DNA of 64,000 nucleotides, taken from positions 18,654,001 to 18,718,000 of the forward strand of contig NC_056412.1 in NCBI RefSeq assembly GCF_905147365.1, read 5' to 3'. The notes below the pieces were generated by a model. That model ran no database searches, had not been told where the DNA came from, and saw only the letters and a list, made by a program, of their open reading frames with translations. This document shows, piece by piece, positions 56,418-64,000 of the stretch. This stretch comes from Aricia agestis (lineage: Eukaryota > Arthropoda > Insecta > Lepidoptera > Lycaenidae). The position numbers were made by a program, and so were the translations under genes. Numbering within the stretch: the stretch's first letter is position 1; every line of letters begins with the position of its first letter.

Positions 56418-56423
56418 GATAAA
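56418..56423 (+). promoter_or_regulatory. GATA-type site (AGATAA)
   Basis: AGATAA lies 55 bp before the ATG of the 56478 gene. GATA sites are frequent in insect immune-gene promoters. No perfect kappaB site was found within 300 bp upstream; GGGATTATTG at 56354-56363 is a partial match beside ATTGCAAT, a C/EBP-like half. Confidence 0.3.
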
Positions 56424-56477
56424 GGAACGATCAGGGAATAATTTGATTTCTAGATATTATAGTCCCTTATTGAAACC

Positions 56478-56553
56478 ATGAAGTATATGACGTGTTTTCT
56501 TGTTACCATACTAGTTGCGACTTTGTTTGTTCAAGTACAAAGTGCGAATATTG
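56478..56553 (+). CDS. Defensin-like gene A, exon 1 (signal peptide)
   Basis: 25 codons plus one base. M at 56478 is followed directly by a 16-residue hydrophobic core, so this start is well supported. A second ATG at codon 4 could also serve. Confidence 0.83.
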
Positions 56554-57416
56554 GTAAGTGGAATTTTTTATAATGTAACTTTAACAATGGTTTTTCTTTA
56601 AAAATAATCAAAAATTATTTTAAAGTTTCTAGGTACATATCTAAAAAGTTCTATGTTTATCTTTTTGCATCTGAAACTAATTAAGTATCCATTATCAAGA
56701 TTTATTTTAAACGTTTTTAAAAACAATAATTTTACTTTAATTTATCTGATCAAAAGAGAAATTATTTCAAGGGAAGAACTTCTGAGAAGAGTCTACAAAA
56801 AAGATTAGGGTTCTTTTGTCAACTACTTAATCTAATAGTATTATTTTTTGCTTTATACAATATACATGTTATGCTTATAATATCTTTAGTAACGTACCTA
56901 AATAATATGAAAGAGATGATAATTATTTAACACTTTTTACCACCCAAACTTGAACAAGGGGAGTTTTATATATTATGATATTGAATGTACCGTAACTTCT
57001 TGGTGGAAATTCATGTTTCACAGTAATAATATACACTTTTCATGCACTTTTTCCACCTTTATTAATAAACAATTATGTTTTACACGACCGGTTTCGATAA
57101 AAACGTTCACATCAAACCTATTGATGATTTTATCGAAACCGGTCGTGTAAAACATAATTGTTTATTAATAAAAGTGGAAAAAGTGCATGAAAAGTGTATA
57201 TTATTACTGTGAAAGAGGAGTTTTCTCAATTCGACGGTATGTATAATAATATGTTCTTTCTTTTCAGTGAAATCCGCCACTTCCATCAAAGAACTAAACA
57301 TGTTTAGAGATGGCACTAGCAGACATAAGTGTCTGGCAGGTCTGTGCGTGCTGTTGTGCAGAACACACAGGTACAGAACTGGTTCTTGTGTTGGAGAGAG
57401 GTGTGTTTGTAAATAA
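56478..57416 (+). CDS. Secreted CS-alpha-beta defensin-like peptide (gallerimycin-like), gene A
   Basis: Two exons, 56478-56553 and 57268-57416, join in frame (G/GTAAGT donor, TTTTCAG acceptor, phase 1) to 74 codons. Exon 1 codes a signal peptide: MKYMTCFLVTILVATLFVQV, then QSANI, with cleavage probable near the QSA. Exon 2 codes a short spacer and a C-terminal domain with six cysteines spaced CX4CX3CX9CX4CXC, ending CVCK. The CXXXC and CXC pairs define the CS-alpha-beta fold of arthropod defensins and gallerimycin-type antifungal peptides. Gallerimycin itself has a similar spacing; I give the family, not an orthologue. The mature part is rich in R/K. Two overlapping AATAAA signals follow at 57576-57586. 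The intron carries a foldback element. Likely made in fat body or haemocytes on infection (inference). The gene is convergent with, and presumably paralogous to, gene B. Confidence 0.85.
57016..57214. mobile_element. Foldback element in the intron of gene A
   Basis: 57016-57102 and 57128-57214 are 87-bp inverted repeats with one mismatch, separated by 25 bp. The arms contain TTTACACGACCGGTTTCG and its complement. Placed 53 bp before exon 2. No ORF. Confidence 0.85.
57268..57416 (+). CDS. Defensin-like gene A, exon 2 (six-cysteine domain)
   Basis: Codes V26 to K74 and TAA (57414-57416). Cysteines fall at CLAGLC, CVLLC, then TGSC, then RCVC. The spacer before the first Cys contains RDGTSRHK, and no dibasic processing site is obvious. 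Confidence 0.85.
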
Positions 57417-57575
57417 AAAAGCAGACAAAAGGTTGCAAAGCCTACCTAATCTACTCGCTAACAAATCTCATACTCATTTTGTCTAAAAATGCATTGGACT
57501 ACTAAAGATTCAACAAGAAGATTAAAGTTTAATGAAGGCCTTTACCAATTTTATAATCTAATTCATGCACACAGC

Positions 57576-57586
57576 AATAAAATAAA
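57576..57586 (+). terminator. Overlapping polyadenylation signals of gene A
   Basis: AATAAA at 57576-57581 and again at 57581-57586, about 160 bp after the stop codon. Confidence 0.6.
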
Positions 57587-58093
57587 CAGTATAATATTTT
57601 TGTAACTTTTGTTTTACTAACCGTTCTCTTTGAAGAAGAGTTTATTCCGGTTATATTGATTTAAGTAAATAACAACATCTACAAAAAATATGCTCAATAA
57701 CATACGAGATAACTTTTCCACAAATCGAGTATTATTTGTTTCGATTGAAACTCAAACCAGAATAAACCTCAAATTGCTATAATAGGAGTCAACGTACGAA
57801 GATAAACTGCCTTTAAATAATAAGAGAAAGTTGTTAACTGTTCAAAGTATTTTCCTTATAACATAAAGGAGGGGAATTTCCCAGTGATTAGTGGGGAGTT
57901 GTTTGGGTATTCACCCCAGCCCCCAGGACACGCCTACGTCTGTACGTGGGAACTGAGAGGTATAAAATGTGCTTAATATGGGATTTTTTAAGAAAAAACG
58001 GTTAACATTCAGTGTTAATTTTGGTCTGATTTCCTAAAACAACGTTAGATAGTTTCCGTGTGTGGAAAGATGGTAAAAGTAGGTAAGTTCATA

Positions 58094-58408
58094 CATGGGA
58101 GAGCCATGCTTCGGCACGAATGGGCCGGCTCGACCGGAGAAATACCACGTTTTCACAGAAAACCAGCGTGAAACAGCGCTTGCGCTGTGTTTCGCCTAGT
58201 GAGTGAGTTTGCCGGAGGCCCAATCCTCAACCCTATTCCCTTCCCTACCCTCCCCTATCCCCTTCCCTACCCTCCCCTATTACCCTATTCCCTCTTAAAA
58301 GGCCGGCAACGCACTTACAGCTCATCTGAGGCTGCGAGTGTCCATGGGCGACGGAAGTTGCTATCCATCAGGTGTCCCGTTTGCTCGTTTGCCCCCTTAT
58401 TTCATATA
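58094..58408 (+). mobile_element. GC-rich retroposon, copy g
   Basis: Plus-strand copy between the two defensin genes: ATGGGAGAGCCATGCTTCGG head to 'cccccttatttcatatataaa'; the A-run is degraded. 57587-58093 shows nothing recognisable. Confidence 0.8.
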
Positions 58409-58794
58409 TAAAATAAATTAAAAAGTATTATGTTATTTCAGTTCCCAATAATAAAATATAGTGTCTAGCGAATACAAAGATCTGCTTGTCTTTGTCTAGT
58501 GAGTACTATCTGAGATGTTGATTCCATAAAGTTAAAATACCTAGCGGAATAGAGAAACAAAGACCTGAGCAAGAGAGATGTCACTATCGGTAACACTGCG
58601 TGGTAAAAAGAGACGTGTGATACATGAAAGCAGCACTCTTTTTTGACGTCCAATCGACACGTGCCGCACGTTGACAAATCTCATATAATTCATGTTCAAT
58701 CATGCTTGTGTAAGTGTATACGTACACAATATATTTTTCACACAGATGAAAACCAATTTTGGTTACGTTTGACTGCTTGCTCGAGATTGTTGTT

Positions 58795-58990
58795 CTATTC
58801 CGCTAGGTGTATTAACTTTATTATTATATACATATATTGATTCATAGGCGTTATGTCAAACCCATCCGACATGTCACAGCCGACCAATTGACATAGGTCC
58901 GTCAATTGCCTATGAATCAATTTCTTTGATGGTACATTGGAAAAGTCCCATTTCGACAAAAATCAACTGAATATAATATGGGCTGGGAAC
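58795..58990. repeat. Copy of the GTTATGTCAA / TGATGGTACATT repeat
   Basis: 'ttccgctaggtgtattaactttat' and 'cgttatgtcaaacccatccgacatgtcaca' resemble 45140-45200; 'tgaatcaatttctttgatggtacatt' resembles 9170-9195, 35740-35770 and 45250-45285. Confidence 0.45.
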
Positions 58991-59052
58991 AGTATACTGA
59001 ATAATATTATATTTACTTTTCTCTATGGCTGGGAAATACCATAGTTAAAGCG

Positions 59053-59540
59053 TTAAGAGGATACACCAGGGGCGAGAGAAATTGAAAATAGGTATTTGAA
59101 AATGTATTGCTGTCTCACCAATCTCAAGTCACCCACCGCAGAGCGCGATAGAGACAACACGACAAAAGTTCTAATAAAAGAACAGAAAATCTTCGATTCG
59201 TTTTCCGCTGATTCCTTCTCCAAAACTTAACCAATTTAAGTACTTTTTTCATTAAAAATTAAAGCAAGGCTTGAGCTGTGTTCCTATGTTTTATTTTTTT
59301 TTGTATATTTTAGCCAGTTTTGTTTTCTGGGTGTTTGAACACAGAGGAAAATCTTGCCATTTTTTTGGGTTCTTAGACGTTCTTATCTTTTTTAATAATA
59401 AAATTATGAAAAAAAAGAAAACATAGGGACATGCTAATAGTGGCAATAGATATTCAGGAAAAAAATCATATTTCTACCGGCATTATCCAGGGTGGAAACA
59501 GGGGACAGCGTTTGTATGGAAAAACGGCGACCCCTCTTAA
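59053..59540 (+). mobile_element. TTAA-flanked MITE, copy 2
   Basis: TTAAGAGGATACACCAGGGG to CCTCTTAA; same family as 1038-1581 in the other orientation. It lies 335 bp from the 3' end of defensin gene B. The 70-codon open frame beginning inside it is not a gene. Confidence 0.7.
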
Positions 59541-59826
59541 GGCCCACACCAACATAACCCACCAAGCCGACCTTGAAGCCATTTTGAAAAGGTACGAGAA
59601 TTTAGATAGTTTTCTCCCCTCATATTATACTTATTTTAGTTAGTATCTAATATATTAGCTTCAATAAATTAGATATTAACTAAATTGGATTATATAGTGT
59701 AATAAAACATTATGTTGTTGTCATCAAATAAAACTATATAATAATTCTAAATGTTATTTACATAATATTTTGAAAATGAACTTTGCAATTATAAAGATTA
59801 TTTCACCAATTTAAATGACGAAAAAT

Positions 59827-59832
59827 TTTAAT
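59827..59832 (-). terminator. Possible polyadenylation signal of gene B (ATTAAA)
   Basis: On the minus strand ATTAAA lies about 43 bp past the TAG stop. It is the nearest signal variant; no AATAAA occurs within 200 bp. Confidence 0.35.
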
Positions 59833-59874
59833 GTAAAAAAATGCTTAAAACTCCCTTATGACAAATCCCGATGA

Positions 59875-60062
59875 CTAAATGAAACAGTTGCATCTAGTTC
59901 CACTGCAGCTGCCAAATCGGTAGCCCATTGCTCTGCAGCGCGCGTTGCAGGAGCTCTGGACACAGGAGCGAGGTGACACTTCTGGGACATCTGCCATTAC
60001 TTCTGGACCTGGCTGTGCCACGAATTGTGGGAGTACAACGATTCCCTCCTCCTGGTCAGCTT
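59875..60062 (-). CDS. Defensin-like gene B, exon 2 (propeptide and six-cysteine domain)
   Basis: Reads from the split codon 23 through the acidic propeptide and cysteine domain to TAG (59877-59875). The mature domain contains a GYRFGSC segment: the G-x-C that lies before the fourth cysteine in CS-alpha-beta peptides is present. Confidence 0.85.
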
Positions 60063-61326
60063 CTACAACAAATACAATTTAAGAGTTTCTGAGTTAAAAA
60101 AAAGTTACAATATTTTAAGTAAAATTACATAGTAAGTACATCTATTCGATGCTTAGGTTGTTCGAGTAAAACAAAACAATCCTAAACTACTATTAAAATA
60201 ATGTAATAAATAATTGAATGTTTGAAAGGATCGACGAATATAATAATAATTAAGCCCGTCACAGACTTAGCTATAATATATATTAATATATTTATAGCTC
60301 GGCATATTAATATATATTTTCTATACTAATTTCGCGTGACCACACATTCAGCTATAATATATATTTCTGTGGCATGTGGATTTAGTATAGAAAATATGTC
60401 TAGCTATAAATATATTAATATATTATATTATAGCTTAAGTCTGTGACGGGCTTTATTGTTATTCATGTACACTTCTATGCGTTCGTCTTTCCTACTACTA
60501 CTCTGTCACTTGTCTGTCACTTGTCTGTCACGTCATAAACAGATTTAGAAAACATTCAACATGGTTATTTCATCGGTGAAAATATAACTCATGATATTAG
60601 ATACTTTTTTCATCTAAATGTTAATGTTTACTAATTTTTGCGGAGCCGCGAGCTTACTAACATGTATAAAGGATAAACATTCCGTACGACCTATTCATAA
60701 CTTTTGCTTTTTACGTTTACAGAAAAACCTCCCTGCCAGGATTGCAACACTTTGCGATGAATTCATGCAGCTTATCCCGTTTGATTCGCAGCTGAGCGTC
60801 ACGCTGACGGCACTTGACACAAAACCCGCGTAACGTGCCGCGTTCTACTCAATACTAACTTTATACATCAAATTAAAACTCTGTAAAAGAGCCAAAGGTA
60901 TGGCGTAGAGTTTTAGGTAATTAACAAGTAAGGGTTAAAAAATCTGCCTAAAAATAGGTGAGAGCAATTGAATGATCATATTTTGTCTGATAAGAAAGAT
61001 ATCGATTAAGTTTATTAGAAATCGTTCTTGCGCCTGATATATCGCTAGTCGTGACTCGTGACGACTTTTTGATTGAAGATGTATGATTTGTTTCGGAATT
61101 CTCGAGAGTTTCGGGAACAAATTTTGAGTAGAATCCTGGGATTCCGGGATTGGGATCCTAGGATTGGGTCCTCTAGACTCTAGAGAAGTCTATTACATAA
61201 TTCATAAACGTCACATATATTTTAATCTAAGTAATAAGTTTTATTTCCATAAACCTCACCACTGGGAACACCGTGGACGAAGGCAACGAACGCGGCGAGA
61301 AGGAAGCAAACTGCAAAAGTCTTCAT
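59875..61326 (-). CDS. Secreted CS-alpha-beta defensin-like peptide (gallerimycin/cobatoxin-like), gene B
   Basis: Minus-strand exons 61326-61260 and 60062-59875 join in frame (G/GTGAGG donor, TTGTAG acceptor, phase 1) to 84 codons. Exon 1 is a signal peptide, MKTFAVCFLLAAFVAFVHGV, with probable cleavage after VHG. Exon 2 codes an acidic, proline- and valine-rich propeptide of about 35 residues (ADQEEGIVVLPQFVA...) and a C-terminal domain with six cysteines spaced CX4CX3CX9CX4CXC, identical to gene A: CVQSSC, CNARC, GSC, RCNC, then FI. The propeptide is longer than in gene A and acidic, as in precursors that balance a cationic mature peptide. Promoter elements: TATA at 61393-61400, GATA and kappaB sites further up. 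The intron (1.2 kb) contains a foldback MITE and an unexplained open frame. An antimicrobial/antifungal role is inferred from the fold. Confidence 0.85.
60252..60453. mobile_element. Foldback MITE in the intron of gene B
   Basis: AAGCCCGTCACAGACTTAGC at 60252 and its complement ending at 60453; the arms continue in AT-rich 'tataatatat' and 'ataaatatattaatata' pieces, so about 90 bp on each side can pair. Possibly related in type to 45696-45937. Confidence 0.75.
60642..60834. other. Unexplained open stretch in the gene B intron
   Basis: On the plus strand, after a good acceptor-like TTTTTACGTTTACAG (60707-60721), an open stretch of about 36 codons runs to TAA at 60830. On the minus strand 42 codons are open (with FCVKC and AKCC cysteine pairs). 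Balanced base composition sets it off from its surroundings. I do not recognise either reading; an exon of an overlapping transcript, a lost exon or an old transposon piece are all possible. Confidence 0.2.
61260..61326 (-). CDS. Defensin-like gene B, exon 1 (signal peptide)
   Basis: 22 codons plus one base from ATG 61326-61324. Start is supported by the charged M-K-T followed by an uninterrupted hydrophobic core, and by the correct distance to the TATA box. Confidence 0.84.
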
Positions 61327-61392
61327 TTTGTTGTGATTTGTTGTCTTCAACACGATTTTTAATAATATTATGTTTTGAAGTTCAGTTTTTTA

Positions 61393-61400
61393 TATTTATA
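61393..61400 (-). promoter_or_regulatory. TATA box of gene B
   Basis: The minus strand reads TATAAATA, 67 bp before the start codon. The expected transcription start is near 61370, giving a short 5' UTR of about 45 bases. An additional GATAAG lies on the minus strand at 61412-61407. Confidence 0.6.
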
Positions 61401-61455
61401 CCAAAGCTTATCTTTGAAATTGTCCTTAATAGGTTTATCAAAGATATTGACAAGC

Positions 61456-61470
61456 GATAAGGGACATCCC
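61456..61470. promoter_or_regulatory. Overlapping GATA and kappaB sites upstream of gene B
   Basis: GATAAG (61456-61461) overlaps GGGACATCCC (61461-61470), a perfect match to the NF-kappaB consensus GGGRNWYYCC bound by Relish/Dorsal-type factors. Adjacent kappaB and GATA motifs are a known arrangement in insect antimicrobial-peptide promoters. The pair lies about 60 bp above the TATA box. Confidence 0.6.
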
Positions 61471-61821
61471 CAAGAAATTAGTGATTCAAGTCGCTTAGTA
61501 GACAAAATTCGACCTTCGAGTAAATTGTTTACGGAAATCGTTCACAATGTAATAACAAGCAGATGACAGAGACGGTGTTGTAGTGTGCTGTGTGATTTTT
61601 TGAAGTAAAACTTTTTTAGCAGCGTTTTGCGAATTTTGACACGTGACATGATCGAAAAATAGATGTGGCGTAGAAATAAATCCACTCTTTTCTATCGTGC
61701 GGCGAAAATTTATATATTTTGTTTCGGGTTTCGGCTATTTCGATTTTACTTCCGCCACCCTCTGTCACATTCTTTTCTCGCCGTCCCGTCAGTCGTCAGA
61801 GTGCAACCCGTCGTTTTTATT

Positions 61822-62256
61822 AGGGTTCAGTACCCAAAGGGTAAAAACGGGATTCTATTACTGAGACTTCGATGTCTGTCCGTCTGTCTGACTCCAAGCT
61901 GTAACTCAAGAACCGCTAGCTAGACTTCTGAAATTTTCACAGATTATGTATTTCTGGTGCCGCTATAACAACAAATACTAAAAACAAAATAATGTTAATA
62001 TTTAAGAGGGGCTCCCACGCAGTAAACGTAATTTTTTGTCTTTTTAGCTCGTAATCCATAATGGCAACATATAGACACTTGAAATTTTCACAAAATCCTC
62101 AATTATAATACTATGTGTTTTTTAATATTAAGTAATAAAATTAAATAAATAATTAAGGGGGGCTCCCATACAAAAAACACAATTTTTTCCTTATTTTCGC
62201 TCTTTAACGGTACGGAACCCTTCGTGCGTGAGTCCGACTCGCACTTGGCCGATTAT
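61822..62256 (+). repeat. GGGTTCC repeat, full copy
   Basis: The uninterrupted reference copy: agggttcagtacccaaaggg to 'gagtccgactcgcacttggccgatt'. It has no TIR or tRNA-like head and no ORF; no target duplication could be fixed. Known only as a moderately repeated unit from this window (at least six copies). 61471-61821 shows nothing else recognisable. Confidence 0.75.
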
Positions 62257-62351
62257 TTGTAGTGTTTTTGGTAGTCATCACATCACTGGCACTAATAAAA
62301 TTTGTTTGAAAGTAATAGAAGAATAATTTTACTTTCAGGATGAATACCAGT

Positions 62352-62521
62352 AAAGCGTCTCCCAGACAGACGCGGCCTGCGGTGGCGGTGGCGGTGGCGG
62401 TCAGTTCGATGGCTTGGCCGCGTGGCCGCGTGTGTCTGTGTCGTTCCTAGACCTCTCAAGTCATCCAACTGACCGCAACTGCCACCGCCACCGCAGGCCG
62501 CGTCTGTCTGGGAGACGCTTT
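62352..62521. mobile_element. GC-rich MITE, first of a pair
   Basis: AAAGCGTCTCCCAGACAGAC begins a TIR that includes GCGGCCTGCGGTGGCGGTGG; the complement ends near GGGAGACGCTTTA at 62521. Internal CGGCCGCG-type segment TTGGCCGCGTGGCCGCGTGT is shared with the second copy. Confidence 0.8.
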
Positions 62522-62547
62522 ATACTTAGGTCTTTATGTAACATTAT

Positions 62548-62707
62548 TAAAGCGTCTCCCAGACAGACGCGGCCTGCGGTGGCGGTGGCGGTGGCGGTCA
62601 GTTGGATGACTTGGCCGCGTGGCCGCGTGTGTCTGTGTCGTTCCTAGAACTCTCAAGTCATGCAACTGACCGCCACCGCAGGCCGCGTCTGTCTGGAAGA
62701 CGCTTAA
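62548..62707. mobile_element. GC-rich MITE, second of a pair
   Basis: Same ends and interior as 62352-62521, in the same orientation and about 27 bp further on; it differs by a short deletion in the right arm (about 10 bp) and a few substitutions (e.g. gttcgatgg/gttggatga). The 77-codon open frame across both is not a gene. 62708-62973 shows nothing recognisable. Confidence 0.8.
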
Positions 62708-62973
62708 CTCCATGTCAATAATTGGGTGAAGATTGGGTGTTTTACTTCAAATCAAGTGCACAAAATAGAAACACGATAAATAAATACGATGAAATTAATT
62801 CTTCATTTGTAAACATCATAATATTAGATAAGGGGATCGCCCCGTGTAAAATGTTATGCCTAATCTAGATAAAATATTTAGCCCCAGACTAGTACATGCT
62901 ACTACATACCTATATACTTACAAATTACAATCCATATTTTAATAAATGAGTCAGGCGCGTAGCTACTGCCGAA

Positions 62974-63242
62974 TCGACGACCTCTGTGGCTCAGTGGTGA
63001 GCGCGTTGGTAGCTCAAGCGGGTTCGAATCCCGCCGACGGAACAAAAAGTTTTCAAAGTTCCTGGGTCATGGATGTGTATTAAATATGTGTATTATATAA
63101 TAAAATCTTAAATATAATATTATGTATAGTATAAAAGTAAATATATTTCCGTTGTCTGGTACCTGTAACACAAGTCCTTCAGGTACATACCACGGGGCCA
63201 AACTAACGTGGTGTGAAGCGTCTATAGATATAAAAATATTAT
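62974..63242 (+). mobile_element. tRNA-derived SINE, copy 2
   Basis: Box A-like TGGCTCAGTGG and box B GGTTCGAATCC (63021-63031) in the tRNA-like head, followed by the same body as 44084-44360, ending 'gtggtgtgaagcgtctatag'. The 121-codon frame starting at 63122 is fortuitous. Confidence 0.85.
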
Positions 63243-63384
63243 TAAAATTAAATCAATTACACGTACGGGTCCTCTGGGTGACGGGGGCCCCCAACGTGAT
63301 TAGTCTTTCCTTCATGAGGGCCTCCAAACAAATATACCTACGGTGCGAACCAAGGTACGCTACGCTTATCATACTTCCATACTT

Positions 63385-63612
63385 AATATTATATATGAGA
63401 AAGTGTGTATGTCTGTTTGTCCGTCTGTCTGTCTGTCGGTCTGTCTGTTACCTCTTCACGCTCAAACCGCTGAACCAATTTTGCTGACATTTAGCATGGA
63501 GATACTTTGAGTCCCGGGAAAGGACATAGGATACTTTTCATCCCGAAAATGTACGGTTCCCGCGCAATAAACGAACTTTGACGCAACAGAGTTGCGGGCA
63601 TCATCTAGTTAG
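63385..63612 (+). mobile_element. Helitron-like element
   Basis: Starts near 'acttaatattatatatgag', has a GTCTGTCTGTC tract (63416-63449), 'gagtcccgggaaaggacatag' and ends 'gcaacagagttgcgggcatcatCTAG' (63604-63608). Confidence 0.55.
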
Positions 63613-63639
63613 TACATACTATAAATACGAAAGTGTTTT

Positions 63640-63971
63640 TGTTCGGAATCATACCACCTGGAACTTTTCGCCATCGCCCCACACGAAAATATACCATCCT
63701 CATCACCTTGATGAGTGGCAGTCTAAAGTCTTCCACCATGCGTTTTTTACGTAAATTTCTCCCACGCACTGTAAAACTCTGGAACGAACTGTCACCAGCA
63801 GCATTTCCGGACCTATACGGCCTGCAAACTTTCAAGAAGAGAGCGCATTCCCTCTTAAAAGGCCGGCAACGCATATGCGGCTCTTCTGATGTTGCGAGTG
63901 TCCATGGGCGACGGTAGTTGCTTTCCATCAGGTAACCCAATTGCTCGTTTGCTCCCTTATTTCATAAAAAA
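63640..63971 (+). mobile_element. 3' end of a LINE (ORF2 C-terminus and tail)
   Basis: An open frame (about 63633-63917) encodes RTVKLWNELSPAAFPDLYGL, the R-x-x-x-L-W-N-x-L-P-like motif found near the end of many LINE ORF2 proteins, then FKKRAHSLLKGRQR. It is followed by the same tail and 'ttatttcataaaaaa' A-run as the GC-rich retroposon. A reversed decayed copy is at 46617. The stop at 63915-63917 is earlier than in the related frames of other copies (which end LLSIR). 5'-truncated. Confidence 0.75.
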
Positions 63972-64000
63972 GTGTATCTGTTGGTTGTTTATAATTGAAC

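Noticed and set aside
63122..63487. 121-codon plus-strand frame
   Set aside because: It starts in a SINE body and runs into a Helitron-like element.

Overview
The window looks like nuclear DNA of a moth or butterfly (Lepidoptera). It is AT-rich, gene-poor and full of repeats. Short tRNA-headed SINEs, Helitron-like elements and many small TIR elements (MITEs) lie between genes with GT-AG introns. Two genes encode small cysteine-stabilised alpha-beta (CS-alpha-beta) peptides of the gallerimycin-like defensin type. The lepidopteran assignment is an inference from these features taken together.

Only three protein-coding genes are supported. (1) 12427-24048, plus strand, three exons: a 174-residue membrane-anchored cytochrome b5-like haem protein, the PGRMC / membrane steroid binding protein (MSBP) orthologue. 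It has a DRE and a CRE-like site upstream and a first intron of about 10 kb packed with repeats. A 2.5-kb inverted-repeat transposon starts about 31 bp after its stop codon, apparently inside its 3' UTR. (2) 56478-57416, plus strand, two exons: a 74-residue secreted defensin-like peptide. (3) 61326-59875, minus strand, two exons: an 84-residue secreted defensin-like peptide. Genes 2 and 3 are convergent, share the cysteine spacing CX4CX3CX9CX4CXC and the same phase-1 intron position, and each carries a foldback MITE in its only intron. Gene 3 has a TATA box, a GATA motif and a perfect kappaB-type site upstream, as expected for an immune-induced gene.

The rest is mobile-element landscape. 1-12.3 kb: a nested repeat block (1.9-3.2 kb), hAT-like elements with exact 8-bp target duplications, a Penelope-like hammerhead motif and several MITEs. 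12.7-24 kb: intronic repeats. 24.1-26.6 kb: the long-inverted-repeat transposon with a frameshifted zinc-ribbon ORF. 27-56 kb: Helitron-like copies (one expanded into a tandem array at 32.0-33.2 kb), a GC-rich retroposon family that shares its 3' tail with a LINE, LINE remnants at 41 kb and 46.6-48.2 kb, and a 3-kb composite element bounded by a perfect 31-bp TIR (46.1-49.1 kb). 56-61.5 kb: the defensin pair. 61.8-64 kb: a full copy of the GGGTTCC repeat, a doubled GC-rich MITE, a SINE, a Helitron-like element and the 3' end of the LINE.

No rRNA gene, free-standing tRNA gene, CRISPR array or bacterial-type operon was seen.
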